Shown piece by piece: positions 22,344-31,728 of a DNA stretch of 43,279 nucleotides. The DNA is taken from the NCBI GenBank assembly GCA_037147235.1, contig JBAWVO010000014.1:1-43279 (forward strand), written 5' to 3'. Origin of the DNA: JANXQG01 sp037147235. Lineage in GTDB: Bacteria; Planctomycetota; Planctomycetia; Pirellulales; Thermoguttaceae. Position numbers and translations under genes: made by a program. Under the pieces are notes generated by a model. That model had not been told where the DNA came from. It made no database searches and saw nothing but the letters and a program-made list of their open reading frames with translations. Positions within the stretch are counted from its first letter, which is position 1, and each line of letters opens with the position of its first letter.

Positions 22344-24180
22344 ATCCGACGAAGGACGCAGGTACTAAAGTCCATCGGGCGACCGTACTTAGCAGCACTT
22401 GCAGGTCGATTGGTTTGCTGGCGAAATCATCGCAGCCGGCGTCAAGGCACTTCTGGCGGTCCTCGGCCATGGTGTGGGCGGTCAGGGCGAGGATCGGGCC
22501 GGTGTACCCCTGTTCGCGGAGCTGCCGCGTGGCCTCATAGCCGTCCATGACGGGCATCTGCATGTCCATCAGGATCACGTCGAACGGTGTACCCTGTGCG
22601 ACTGCGGCCATGGCTTCGTCGTAGGCAATCTGCCCGTTCTCCGCGAGCGTCACCTCGGCACCGGCCTTCTTGAGTACGAAGGCGATAAATCGTTGATTGT
22701 CCGGCCCATCTTCGGCCAGGAGAACCCGGCCGAAAAGTTTGATCTCGCCTTGGGTTGCCACGGTCGGTGTCGGCGGGCGAACGCGCAGGAACTCTTGGGC
22801 GTTCTGGATCATGGGAATCCCTTTCAGCGGCCCGGGATCGATCGTCACGCTGAAGGTACTCCCCTTGCCTGGGGTGGAATGGACTTCAATCTTGCCGCCC
22901 ATGGCCTCGGTCAGCCGCTTACTGATGCAAAGCCCCAGCCCCGTGCCGCCGAACTTCCGCGTGGACGAACTGTCCACCTGACTGAAGGCTTGAAAGAGCT
23001 TGCCAATTTGCTCTTCGCTCATGCCAATGCCCGTGTCGGTGACGTCAAAGCGAAGAACAGCTTGGGGTGCAGGCGTCTCGCCTGCCCTTGCAGCTTGTGG
23101 TGCAGGCGTCTCGCCTGCCCTTGCAGCCGAGACGGCCGCACCCCAAGTTGTCAGGCGGGCAGCGATGCGGACTTCGCCTTGGTCGGTGAACTTGATGGCG
23201 TTGCCCACCAGGTTGACGAGTACCTGACGGAGTCGCAATGGGTCGGTGACTATAGTCTCGGGCAAGGGGCCAGCCATGTCGATATCGAGTTTTAAGTGCT
23301 TGGCGGTAGCGCGGACGCGCATCAGCGAGACAACGTCGGCCAGCAACTCGCAAGGCGAACAGCGAATCGGCTCGATCTGCATCTTCCCGGCCTCCACCTT
23401 CGACAAGTCGAGGATGTCGTTGATCAATCCTAGTAGGTGCTTGCCGTTGCGATGGATGGTTTCAAACGCTTGGCGGCGATGCGCAGGTGCTTTCTCAAGT
23501 CCTTCCTCGTTGAGCAGCAACTCTGCATAGCCGAGAATGGCCGTCATCGGCGTGCGGATTTCATGGCTCATGTTGGCCAGGAAATCGCTCTTGGCACGGG
23601 TAGCCAATTCAAGCCGTTGGTTGGTCTCCTTGAGTTCCGCGTGAGCCTGCCTGCGCTCGGTGATGTCGCTCATCATGGTCCTGCACACCCGCACACCGGC
23701 GGCGTCCTGTGCGGCGGTCGCTTCAATCTGTACCCAAAATGCCGTTCCGTCGTTTTTCACCATTCGCACTTCGCACATCTGCCGTTCGCCCGTTGCAAAG
23801 AGCTTTTTACGAAACGGGTAGTAGATACCCTGGTCTTCGGGGAGGATGAAGCCGGACAATTGCCGCCTGACCAACTTGTCTCTTGTCAAACCCAGCAGGG
23901 CGGCGGCGGTGAGATTGGCCTCGGTGATCAGCCCTTGCTCGTTGAGGGTGCAATAGCCCACCGGGGCCAGGTTGTAGAGGTCAAAATAGCGTGCCTTCAC
24001 GGCCTCCAGTTCCTCCTGCGCCTGGAGCAGTTCTTCGTTCTGCATCTCCAATTCGATCTGATGCACTCGCAGTTCGTGGAGCGCGAGTTGCGTTTCTTCG
24101 GGCGAGAGTACCGCGAGGTTATCCTGGATATTTTCTGCCTTTTGCTCGGCCTGCTGTCGCAGTACGTCATTTTTCGCCAT
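22342..24180 (-). CDS. PAS-domain hybrid sensor histidine kinase with C-terminal receiver
   Basis: A 612-residue cytoplasmic kinase. An N-terminal coiled coil (residues 1-70, ELRVHQIELEMQNEELLQAQ) leads to a PAS domain (about 75-190, ending SDITERRQAHAEL), a HisKA domain with phospho-His206 in FLANMSHEIRTPM, an ATPase (N box NLVGNAIKFT, G1 DVTDTGIGM, G2 FGGTGLGLCISKRL) and a receiver (about 485-605) with Asp539 in ILMDMQMPVMDG. Between N box and G1 lies an unusual segment with two copies of AARAGETPAPQ, encoded by an inserted 87-bp repeat. There are no membrane segments. GAGGTAG precedes two adjacent ATGs; the second gives better spacing. No partner regulator is adjacent; phosphate probably moves His to Asp within the protein and then to an HPt elsewhere, possibly one of those in CheA. 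Confidence 0.93.
   Translation of the reverse strand: MAKNDVLRQQAEQKAENIQDNLAVLSPEETQLALHELRVHQIELEMQNEELLQAQEELEAVKARYFDLYNLAPVGYCTLNEQGLITEANLTAAALLGLTRDKLVRRQLSGFILPEDQGIYYPFRKKLFATGERQMCEVRMVKNDGTAFWVQIEATAAQDAAGVRVCRTMMSDITERRQAHAELKETNQRLELATRAKSDFLANMSHEIRTPMTAILGYAELLLNEEGLEKAPAHRRQAFETIHRNGKHLLGLINDILDLSKVEAGKMQIEPIRCSPCELLADVVSLMRVRATAKHLKLDIDMAGPLPETIVTDPLRLRQVLVNLVGNAIKFTDQGEVRIAARLTTWGAAVSAARAGETPAPQAARAGETPAPQAVLRFDVTDTGIGMSEEQIGKLFQAFSQVDSSSTRKFGGTGLGLCISKRLTEAMGGKIEVHSTPGKGSTFSVTIDPGPLKGIPMIQNAQEFLRVRPPTPTVATQGEIKLFGRVLLAEDGPDNQRFIAFVLKKAGAEVTLAENGQIAYDEAMAAVAQGTPFDVILMDMQMPVMDGYEATRQLREQGYTGPILALTAHTMAEDRQKCLDAGCDDFASKPIDLQVLLSTVARWTLVPASFVG
23061..23147. repeat. 87-bp repeat element inserted in frame in the kinase gene
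   Basis: Ten-base terminal inverted repeats CTTGGGGTGC (23061) and GCACCCCAAG (ending 23147) enclose two direct copies, 33 bases apart, of a unit that contains the palindrome GCAGGCGTCTCGCCTGC. Its 87 bases equal 29 codons, so the reading frame is kept. On the minus strand it is read as two AARAGETPAP units. Confidence 0.85.
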
Positions 24181-24183
24181 CAT

Positions 24184-24487
24184 GCTACCTCAATTTCGAT
24201 TCACCCCAAAAGAACATAAGGAGCGCAAAAGAGATTCCTTTGCGTTCCTTGTACTCTTTTGCGGTGAATTATCTATTCTTTATTACACAAAAGAGTAGGA
24301 TATAAATTGCGAGAAAGGGCAATATTTGTGAGATTTGCAGACGGATTTGGAAACCCATCCCAAGGGGCGTTGCGTAAAATCCTTACAACTTGAATAACCC
24401 GCGCACCCGCAGACGCTTCTTCACGAACTCTTTGAACTTCTGGTGAAAAGGAGTCTCACAAACTCTCTCGAATAAGTCGTCGCAACG
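24184..24487. other. non-coding stretch upstream of the sensor kinase gene
   Basis: No gene is supported here. GCGCAAAAGAG near 24225 and CTCTTTTGCG near 24255 are opposed and could form a hairpin in the leader of the kinase mRNA; AAGAGTAGGATATAAAT follows. The kinase promoter must lie here, read leftward. Confidence 0.5.
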
Positions 24488-24608
24488 CCCTTGATCATAA
24501 CTTTACCAACTGCTGTCACTGCTAGCTCGACGTAGGGTGGGTGAAGCATCGAATGGTGCGTTACGCGAACGGATCTGGAACAGCGGTAAGTGCTTTCAGC
24601 GTCTCGAC
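24488..24608 (-). repeat. dispersed repeat family A, copy 2 (inverted)
   Basis: The reverse complement of this stretch matches window positions 1-118 nearly base for base, with small differences at the centre (ACCATTCGATGC for ACCGATAGACGC). Confidence 0.85.
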
Positions 24609-24650
24609 TTCGTGCGCAACCCACCATTTCCCGGCCGGTTCGCTCCACGC

Positions 24651-24700
24651 ACCCTACGGCCTGCCGTCACTGCCAGCAGTTGGCAAGGTTATGACCAAGG
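24651..24700 (+). repeat. dispersed repeat family A, partial copy 3
   Basis: CAGCAGTTGGCAAGGTTATG here equals window positions 94-113, in direct orientation, with weaker similarity to the left (CACCCTACG). The repeat reaches into the start of the antitoxin remnant. Confidence 0.7.
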
Positions 24701-24837
24701 CCGCATTGGAACAAGCCGCAGAGGTTGATGGGGAGGGGGAGGGCGTTGCCGCAATGCTTAGCAAATGGCAGGGGCGGTTTGCCGGCCGTACATTGGCCAG
24801 CAGTGTCGATTTGATTCGCGAGGACCGCAGTCGATGA
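24691..24837 (+). pseudogene. remnant of a VapB-type antitoxin
   Basis: A 48-residue open frame whose end, MLSKWQGRFAGRTLASSV then DLIREDRSR, has the typical C-terminal form of VapB-like antitoxins (W.GRFAGR.....LIREDR). The N-terminal DNA-binding half is absent; its place is taken by repeat family A. The stop overlaps the start of the PIN-like remnant by 4 bases, the normal vapBC arrangement. The frame is intact but lacks the domain that would dimerise and bind DNA, so it is probably not functional. Confidence 0.6.
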
Positions 24838-25025
24838 ATGCTTGCGTGCTCGATGCCAGCGTCGTGGATCGGCGCGCTGAAGTAACGCCGCAAGTAGTTT
24901 TCGTTCCGAACTGCCGATTACGGCCATTCATGGATTGTCCTTACCCACATCTTTTGGCCGGCCAAGCGTCTTCATGGCCATTTATGGTCATTCCCGGCGC
25001 AGCCGGTATTCGGCCCGTGCTTTAG
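24834..25025 (+). pseudogene. remnant of a PIN-domain (VapC-type) toxin
   Basis: Starts with ATGA overlap to the antitoxin remnant and reads MNACVLDASVV, the usual first beta-strand of a PIN ribonuclease with its first catalytic Asp. After about residue 11 the family similarity is lost and the frame runs through repeat DNA (25012 onward) to a stop at 25025. The other acidic residues of the PIN site are missing, so this is a truncated relic. Confidence 0.5.
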
Positions 25026-25139
25026 CACGGGTTTTGGGATGACCATGATCGCCCCCCCCGCGTCCCGACCGCCTACGGCGGTCGGGACGCGGGGGGAATG
25101 GGAGGTTTTGGTCGTGTAACCCGTGCTAAAGCACGGGCC
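25012..25139. repeat. nested palindrome with two perfect stems
   Basis: Outer arms of 22 bases (GGCCCGTGCTTTAGCACGGG plus TT at 25012-25033, and the exact reverse complement at 25118-25139) enclose an inner perfect 20-base stem with a 3-base loop (25054-25073 against 25077-25096, GC-rich). It lies in the repeat region upstream of aroB and encodes nothing. Confidence 0.9.
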
Positions 25140-25273
25140 TATTACCACCTTCGGCGGAAAAGAGGCATGAATGCCCCTCCCATGATCGACCACCTCCAGA
25201 CAATACGTTTACGGAATTCTGTTCTACATGAGGCCTGATTGCGAACCGTGCGAGATCGCGTGTATAATTCTGG

Positions 25274-25387
25274 GTAGCAGGCACACTCCGTGTGCCGTCC
25301 GCCATGCGCCGAAAGCCGCAGTCTGTTACCGACCGATTACCGAGGCCATTGGCCTCGGGTGGGTGGCACACGGAGTGTGCCTGCTAC
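25274..25387. repeat. family B arms as a 23-base inverted pair
   Basis: GTAGCAGGCACACTCCGTGT and GCC at 25274-25296 is the exact reverse complement of 25365-25387. Each arm is the core of family B (see 19016-19135). Between them lies a smaller hairpin, CCGAGGCC against GGCCTCGG. Confidence 0.9.
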
Positions 25388-25426
25388 TTCATACAAGAGT
25401 CCCCAAACGATCACGGAACCCTCATT

Positions 25427-25657
25427 ATGGCTGCCAATCCCTGGAACCCTTACCGCGAGTCACTGGTCCAAGAATCGGAGACCATCTGGCCGGAGGAGTT
25501 GAAACTCGTGAATCCAATCGATCGGCCGCGAATGGAGACTCAGTTGCACGCCGACCCGGCCAAGGCCGAAAAGCTTGAATACATCCGTCTCTATACGGGT
25601 TTCTGCCGCCGCATCACCGTTACCGCTACCGACGTCGCGCGGTTGACCGGAACGTGA
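25427..25657 (+). CDS. small conserved-type hypothetical protein upstream of aroB
   Basis: A 76-residue soluble protein beginning MAANPWNPYRESLVQESETI, acidic at first and with LEYIRLYTGFCRRITVTATD near the end. It has no known catalytic motif. Codon use is like that of its neighbours and it ends 29 bases before aroB on the same strand, so it is likely co-transcribed. The frame continues upstream into repeat DNA without a good start; the ATG at 25427 has CGGAA about 9 bases before it. Confidence 0.68.
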   Translation: MAANPWNPYRESLVQESETIWPEELKLVNPIDRPRMETQLHADPAKAEKLEYIRLYTGFCRRITVTATDVARLTGT

Positions 25658-25686
25658 AGAACGGAAAAATAGCACAAGGAATCTCC

Positions 25687-26784
<1,098 letters not shown>

Positions 26785-27069
26785 GTAAAATGCATGGCTG
26801 ACCGTCCGGCGACGGTGCTCGCTGGTGAGATTCGAGCCATGCGGCGGCCTCGGCCAACGAAAGCCGAGCGGCGCAAAGACGGGTAATCGTGGAATTGGCA
26901 GCAACCAGTGCTACGGCGTACTTCCTGGGGGGGGACATGATGCAGAACTCCGGTATTCACGGAGCCCCCGGTCCAGCCGGGGCCTGGCGGGCAACCGCCC
27001 GAGCCACTAACCAAGATATAGTATACATAAGATCACTATTACTGCAAGTGGTAGTCTTGCTCCCAAATA

Positions 27070-27087
27070 AACGGAATTTATTCCGTT
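27070..27087 (-). terminator. short hairpin at the glycosidase stop codon
   Basis: AACGGAAT and ATTCCGTT form an 8-base stem whose loop contains the stop codon of the glycosidase gene; on the minus strand TATTTGGG follows. It is a weak terminator candidate only. Confidence 0.3.
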
Positions 27088-29381
27088 GCCTCGTCTTTAG
27101 CGAACTGGACCGACCACTCGATATCCCCACCGGTTGCGGTTTTGATCAGCACTCGGATGAGGTCTTTTTCCTGGCTGAGCGCGACCGTGGCAGGACCTGA
27201 ATTGGCTTGTGTTCGCGTGACATGCCACCTTGTACTCTCTGCCCCCAGTGCAATACGGATTTCATGGGGATCGCCGGCCACGACTTTGCTCTGCCCACTT
27301 AGCGTTTTGGTTGACGCATCCCACTTCTCTTCCGGCAGATCGACCATCCCTTGCGTCACGTGGCGAGAGGTGCTGATGACTTGTGGATGGTCGGATTCCG
27401 GCCGTACAGCGAGGATCATGCACGAAGTCGGCGGCAAAGTGACCTTGAGCCGGCCTTCGACCGGCGGCAAGAGCCGATTGCCCCAGAAATCAAAAGCGAC
27501 ATAACGCTTGGATTCCGGCAGCCCAACGCGATCCAGCGCATAGTCGGCATTCCAAGGCTTGTTGTCCCAATTGAATAGCCCAATCACGTCGCGGCGTATG
27601 CCCCCACGATTGTCGGTCACCAGCCAAATCCGCGGAATCTCCTCTTCCAGCAGATCGACCGGCCGAGCCTGCCGGCCGTGGGCGGGCATTACACGCTTTA
27701 GTACTTCCAATCGCTCGGGCTTGAGCTTCGTGAAATCATCGCTCACCATGAACAACTGGCCCGTGATGGCCACCCACGAAGCATTGGCCCGGGCCTGGTC
27801 AAGCGAGAGGCTGGGGCGGACATAGACCACGTCGGGATCGTTGTACCAGACGCGGCCGTTGAGGTGATAGTGTCGCGAGGCGATTAGCGGGCCGGTGAGG
27901 ACCGAATTCCAATCGTCGCCGCCGTTGTCGGGGCCTACTCGCATGGCATCGACAAGGCCAAACGCCCCGCCATAGCTCCGCATGTTCTGCGCGGCGCAAC
28001 AGCCGAGCAGAAAGACGTCTTTGCCGGCCGCCTCGCGAACCAGTTCTAAACCGCTGCGATATGCCTCGATATTTGTCTTGTTCGGATCGTGCAGCACGGC
28101 GTCGCCGAGATGGTCGTCCTTATAACCGAGGTTCACATATTGCGGCGAAACGACCGCGCCGGTCGAGAGACCGTCCATCTTGAAGAAGCGATAGCCCCAG
28201 TCGTGCGACATCTGGACCACGTAATCGTGCAGGTATTTTCTCGCGTCTGGGTTGGTCATGTCCATGCAGGTTCCACCCCAGGACGTATCGAACGGCTTGC
28301 CGCCGACCCGTTTGGCGAACCAGTCCTGATGATCCTTGAACCAGGGGTCATTCCACGTGCCGGCGAAGGGCATGAACCAGATACCCGGCGTGAGGCCGTG
28401 CCCGCGGATCATGTCGGCCGTCTTCTTCATGCCGGCCGGATAAGGGCCGTTGGCTTGAACGCGGGTAAAATTTTTCTTGGGGCCGTTTTTGGAGACTCCG
28501 TCTTGCCAGCCATCGTCGATCTGCATGAAGTTGAAGCCGAAAGGGGCCAGTTCCTTGGCCGCGATTTCCGTCTGTTTGACCATCGCCGTTTCGTTCGATG
28601 AGCCGGCATGATACCAGGTACAGTAGCCGCAGGGCTGGGGGGGAAGCTTGATCTTATGGCGTCTGGCGACCTCATCGGCCCAGGCTTCCAGGCCCAGACG
28701 GACATCGTCGAAGTAACCGATGGCGAAGGTTTCCAACTCGACCATCTCGCCCGGTTTGACGGTTAGTCGGCCATGTTCGAGTTGGGCCTTGATTTGAAGT
28801 TGCTTCTCTTTTGCTTCGGCGAAGACCACGCCACTGCCGCGTTGGGTGGTAAGAAATCCGGCAACAATGCCGTTACGGCTCTTCGGTTCGGCCGCAGCCA
28901 GCCACATATAACTGCCGATTTGCCTGCCCGGCTTGGAAAGCCCGCCCGTGCCCAATATCTTGAGTTGGTCGACTGCGTGACCGAAATCAACCTTTGCTTG
29001 GAAGAGAGGGGTTCTATTGACAACCAAGGATTCCTTGCCCGTGTTCACAACGTATGTCTGTAGGAAGGCCCAAGGAAGATCCTTGGGTAGTGTGATCGAG
29101 TCTTGCTGCCCGTCCTTATGCTGAATCAGAATTATCTGATCGATCTGTGCAATCTTAGTGGACGAGAGAGAAACTCCTGATAGGTCTTCCTTGCCAATCC
29201 TCCCATCGCTTAAAATGGTCTTGCCGTTAGCGAGAATCGTGATTCGCCCCGTTGCTCGATCCGCACGGACCTCAAGGAATGAATTGCGAATAATCACCGG
29301 GCCATCCTCGGCCGCGAGAATCCCACCGGAAGATGCCGCCAGCACCATCAACGCAAAAACTGGAACTAGAATAATCTTCAA
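27078..29381 (-). CDS. secreted alpha-galactosidase-like glycoside hydrolase (clan GH-D)
   Basis: A 767-residue exported enzyme with a signal peptide (about residues 1-23, VFALMVLAASSGGILAAE). A beta-sandwich N-terminal part (24-240) is followed by a (beta/alpha)8 barrel: GYCTWYHAGSSNE, FMQIDDGWQDG, GLTPGIWFMPF, and the nucleophile Asp403 in RFFKMDGLS; the likely acid/base is Asp485 in MRVGPDNGGDDW. A C-terminal beta domain ends the chain. Family GH36/GH27-like alpha-galactosidases cut alpha-galactosyl ends of oligo- and polysaccharides; the exact substrate is not certain. The start is TTG with AAAGGAGA at a 7-base distance. It stands alone, 160 bases from the divergent pyruvate kinase gene. 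Confidence 0.9.
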   Translation of the reverse strand: MKIILVPVFALMVLAASSGGILAAEDGPVIIRNSFLEVRADRATGRITILANGKTILSDGRIGKEDLSGVSLSSTKIAQIDQIILIQHKDGQQDSITLPKDLPWAFLQTYVVNTGKESLVVNRTPLFQAKVDFGHAVDQLKILGTGGLSKPGRQIGSYMWLAAAEPKSRNGIVAGFLTTQRGSGVVFAEAKEKQLQIKAQLEHGRLTVKPGEMVELETFAIGYFDDVRLGLEAWADEVARRHKIKLPPQPCGYCTWYHAGSSNETAMVKQTEIAAKELAPFGFNFMQIDDGWQDGVSKNGPKKNFTRVQANGPYPAGMKKTADMIRGHGLTPGIWFMPFAGTWNDPWFKDHQDWFAKRVGGKPFDTSWGGTCMDMTNPDARKYLHDYVVQMSHDWGYRFFKMDGLSTGAVVSPQYVNLGYKDDHLGDAVLHDPNKTNIEAYRSGLELVREAAGKDVFLLGCCAAQNMRSYGGAFGLVDAMRVGPDNGGDDWNSVLTGPLIASRHYHLNGRVWYNDPDVVYVRPSLSLDQARANASWVAITGQLFMVSDDFTKLKPERLEVLKRVMPAHGRQARPVDLLEEEIPRIWLVTDNRGGIRRDVIGLFNWDNKPWNADYALDRVGLPESKRYVAFDFWGNRLLPPVEGRLKVTLPPTSCMILAVRPESDHPQVISTSRHVTQGMVDLPEEKWDASTKTLSGQSKVVAGDPHEIRIALGAESTRWHVTRTQANSGPATVALSQEKDLIRVLIKTATGGDIEWSVQFAKDEATE

Positions 29382-29541
29382 GCGTTATCTCCTTTAACAG
29401 AAAAATGTAGCCTCGGTATTTGTGGCGAGTGGTCATCGCGGCAAAACGCCTTCAAGCGTTTTCGGATGTCCGTTGCACGGCCGACAACATTATATACTAA
29501 AATAGGTCACTCCCAAGCCCCCACCTCAAGGAACCCTTGTC

Positions 29542-31110
29542 ATGCCTGATTGCCTTGCACCCCCGCCGCGTGATTCACGAACCAAGATCGTGGCCACCGT
29601 GGGACCGGCCTGCGATAGCGAGGACAAGCTGGCGGAACTCATTACCGCCGGCGTGGACGTATTTCGTCTGAACATGGCGCATGCCGACCACTGTCAGCAA
29701 GACATCCGCCTGGCCATGATTCGCCGGGCCGCCGCCCGAGTCGGCCGCACGGTTGCCGTGCTGGTCGATCTGGCTGGCCCGAAGATGCGATTGGGCACGC
29801 TCCCCGCCGGGCAACTGCTCTGTCAGCGAGGCGATCGAGTTCGCTTTGTCCGTGGGGAAGCGGCCGACGCCTCGGCAACCAACGCCTCAGCGACCGCTGC
29901 GCAGGCGTCCAATGGGGTTGCCGTTCCCACAACGGCAACAACGCCCGACCTGACGACAACCTATGAACCTTTGATCGACGAGTTAAGCCCAGGGGACCGC
30001 GTCATGCTGGCCGACGGCACGGTTAGCCTCGTGGTGGAGCAGGTCGATAAGGATTCGGCCGTCTGTCGCGTCATTCAATCGGGTCTGATTCGCAGCCGCC
30101 AGGGCGTGAACCTGCCCGGCGTGAAACTCAGCGTGGCCGCCATGAGCGACCTCGATCGCGAGAATGCCGTCTGGGCGGCGAAGAACGACATTGACTTTGT
30201 AGGGCTGAGCTTCGTCCGCCGCGCGGAAGATGTGCGGGAACTGAAGGCATTGTTGATGGCCTCGACCAACGATCCAACCTCCGGTGGTCCGCAGGTCATC
30301 GCCAAGATCGAAAAGCCGGAGGCCCTCGACGCCTTGACGGCGATCGTTGCCGCAGCAGACGGCGTAATGGTTGCTCGCGGCGACCTGGGCGTGGAGACCG
30401 ACATTGCCCAGGTGGCGGTGGTCCAAAAGCGGATCATCGCCGAGTGCCACCGCCAGCGCAAGCCGGTGATCATCGCCACGCAGATGCTGGACAGCATGCA
30501 GCACTCGCGGATTCCTACGCGGGCGGAAGTGGCCGACGTCTCCAACGCAATTCTCGACGGAGCCGATGCCTGCATGCTCTCGGGCGAAACGGCCGTGGGC
30601 GAGTATCCACGCGAAACCGTCGAGATGATGAACCGCATCGCCCTGGCGGCGGAACCGTTGTGCAGCCATCGGGCCGAGGAGGCGAACTCTTTCTGCGGCA
30701 GCCGAGAAAGCAATAAAACGGGTTGTTCAACGGCAGCAAATAGTCTGAATCCCATAACCGAAGCGGTCGTTTGCCAGGCGGGCCTATTGGCCGAGAGGCT
30801 TGATGCACGGCTAATCATCGTCGCTTCAGCCAGCGGTGCAACGGCCCTGAGCCTAGCCAAGAACCGTTTCCGCGTGCCCACGGTGGGGGTAAGCGATTCG
30901 GCGGCCACCTTGCGGCAGATGTGCCTCTATTGGGGCGTCATTCCCCTGGCCAGTGCTCCGGTCAACGACAGCCGGACCCTGGTCGCGTTCGTCCGTGATT
31001 GGGGCAAGCAGAACTGCCTGCTCTCCTCCGGCGACCGCATTGTACTCATTGCCGGCACGGGCACCAGCGTGTCGAAGCACAATATGATCGTGGTCAATGA
31101 GGTGGAGTAG
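29542..31110 (+). CDS. pyk: pyruvate kinase
   Basis: A 522-residue glycolytic enzyme (phosphoenolpyruvate plus ADP to pyruvate plus ATP). The N-terminal TKIVATVGPACDS, FRLNMAHAD (usual FRLNFSHG), VDLAGPKMRLG, the active-site Lys in VIAKIEKPEALD, the Mg site MVARGDLGVE, and IIATQMLDSM then DGADACMLSGETAVGEYP are all present. Residues 105-145 include an Ala/Thr-rich insertion (ADASATNASATAAQASNG) in the B domain, which is unusual. The C-terminal regulatory domain is complete. AAGGAA precedes the ATG. GTP/ADP preference and effectors cannot be read from this. Confidence 0.95.
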   Translation: MPDCLAPPPRDSRTKIVATVGPACDSEDKLAELITAGVDVFRLNMAHADHCQQDIRLAMIRRAAARVGRTVAVLVDLAGPKMRLGTLPAGQLLCQRGDRVRFVRGEAADASATNASATAAQASNGVAVPTTATTPDLTTTYEPLIDELSPGDRVMLADGTVSLVVEQVDKDSAVCRVIQSGLIRSRQGVNLPGVKLSVAAMSDLDRENAVWAAKNDIDFVGLSFVRRAEDVRELKALLMASTNDPTSGGPQVIAKIEKPEALDALTAIVAAADGVMVARGDLGVETDIAQVAVVQKRIIAECHRQRKPVIIATQMLDSMQHSRIPTRAEVADVSNAILDGADACMLSGETAVGEYPRETVEMMNRIALAAEPLCSHRAEEANSFCGSRESNKTGCSTAANSLNPITEAVVCQAGLLAERLDARLIIVASASGATALSLAKNRFRVPTVGVSDSAATLRQMCLYWGVIPLASAPVNDSRTLVAFVRDWGKQNCLLSSGDRIVLIAGTGTSVSKHNMIVVNEVE

Positions 31111-31195
31111 ATTCATTCTGCCAATAGATCCCTCTTGCCGAGGGGGATTGGTGCGAGACGTTTTGCGGATGACTTTTATGTGGTAGAATGAACGC

Positions 31196-31414
31196 ATGGC
31201 TACCGTCTATATCGATAGATTCGTTGATCCCGTCGTCGCGGAAATCCATGCGAGTCGCGCTGCGATGCTCAAAGCGGCAGGGGGCGACATCGACGTATTG
31301 ATGCAGCAGGTCGCTGATCGCCAGCAGCTTTCAAACCGTCGAATTATCCGAGAGTCCCTCCGGAATCGCAAAGAAGCAGGGGTGGACCGGAGCCGGCCTC
31401 TTGCGTTTCAATGA
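31196..31414 (+). CDS. small hypothetical protein (72 residues), helical planctomycete type
   Basis: Begins MATVYIDRFVDPVVAEIHAS and continues with helices (AAMLKAAGGDIDVLMQQVAD). The pattern D.VV.EI...R is shared with the 67-residue proteins at 31525 and 32276, so three members of one small family stand in a row. No catalytic or DNA-binding motif is clear; such proteins could be antitoxins or partner subunits. The ribosome site is weak. Confidence 0.55.
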   Translation: MATVYIDRFVDPVVAEIHASRAAMLKAAGGDIDVLMQQVADRQQLSNRRIIRESLRNRKEAGVDRSRPLAFQ

Positions 31415-31524
31415 GAATGGCCCCGCTGTCGCAAAGCCGGTCATTCGCTCGATCTGTGCGGTCGTCGGTTATTCATGCCCTGAAATCTGTACACCTCTTG
31501 AACTTCTGTCCGAGGAGACTAATC

Positions 31525-31728
31525 ATGTACCGCGATGAGGTCATTGAGGAAGTTTGGCGAATCCGCGACGAGTACGTCGCGCAGCACCACCACAGCCTGG
31601 ACGAAATCGTCGCCGACCTCCGCCGTCGGCAGGCCGAACATCCTGAAAGGATCGTCGATCGACGATGCCAACCGCCAACGGAAACTATCCGACAAGAAAT
31701 TGAAAAAGAACATCTATGTGGTTACTAG
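31525..31728 (+). CDS. small hypothetical protein, duplicated gene, copy 1
   Basis: A 67-residue mostly helical protein (MYRDEVIEEVWRIRDEYVAQ, then LDEIVADLRRRQAEHPERIV). The pattern is common among small planctomycete proteins of unknown role and resembles the neighbour at 31196. GAGGAG lies 8 bases before the ATG. Its end overlaps the next gene by 13 bases, which suggests coupling. It is identical to 32276-32479. Confidence 0.68.
   Translation: MYRDEVIEEVWRIRDEYVAQHHHSLDEIVADLRRRQAEHPERIVDRRCQPPTETIRQEIEKEHLCGY

Noticed and set aside
22342..24180. Assigning the hybrid kinase to the flagellar or chemosensory system
   Set aside because: It lies next to fliD but has its own leader and no linked regulator; sequence alone does not connect them.
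26785..27077. Possible small gene between aroB and the glycosidase gene
   Set aside because: Frames there are short and lack conserved features or ribosome sites; I see only non-coding sequence.
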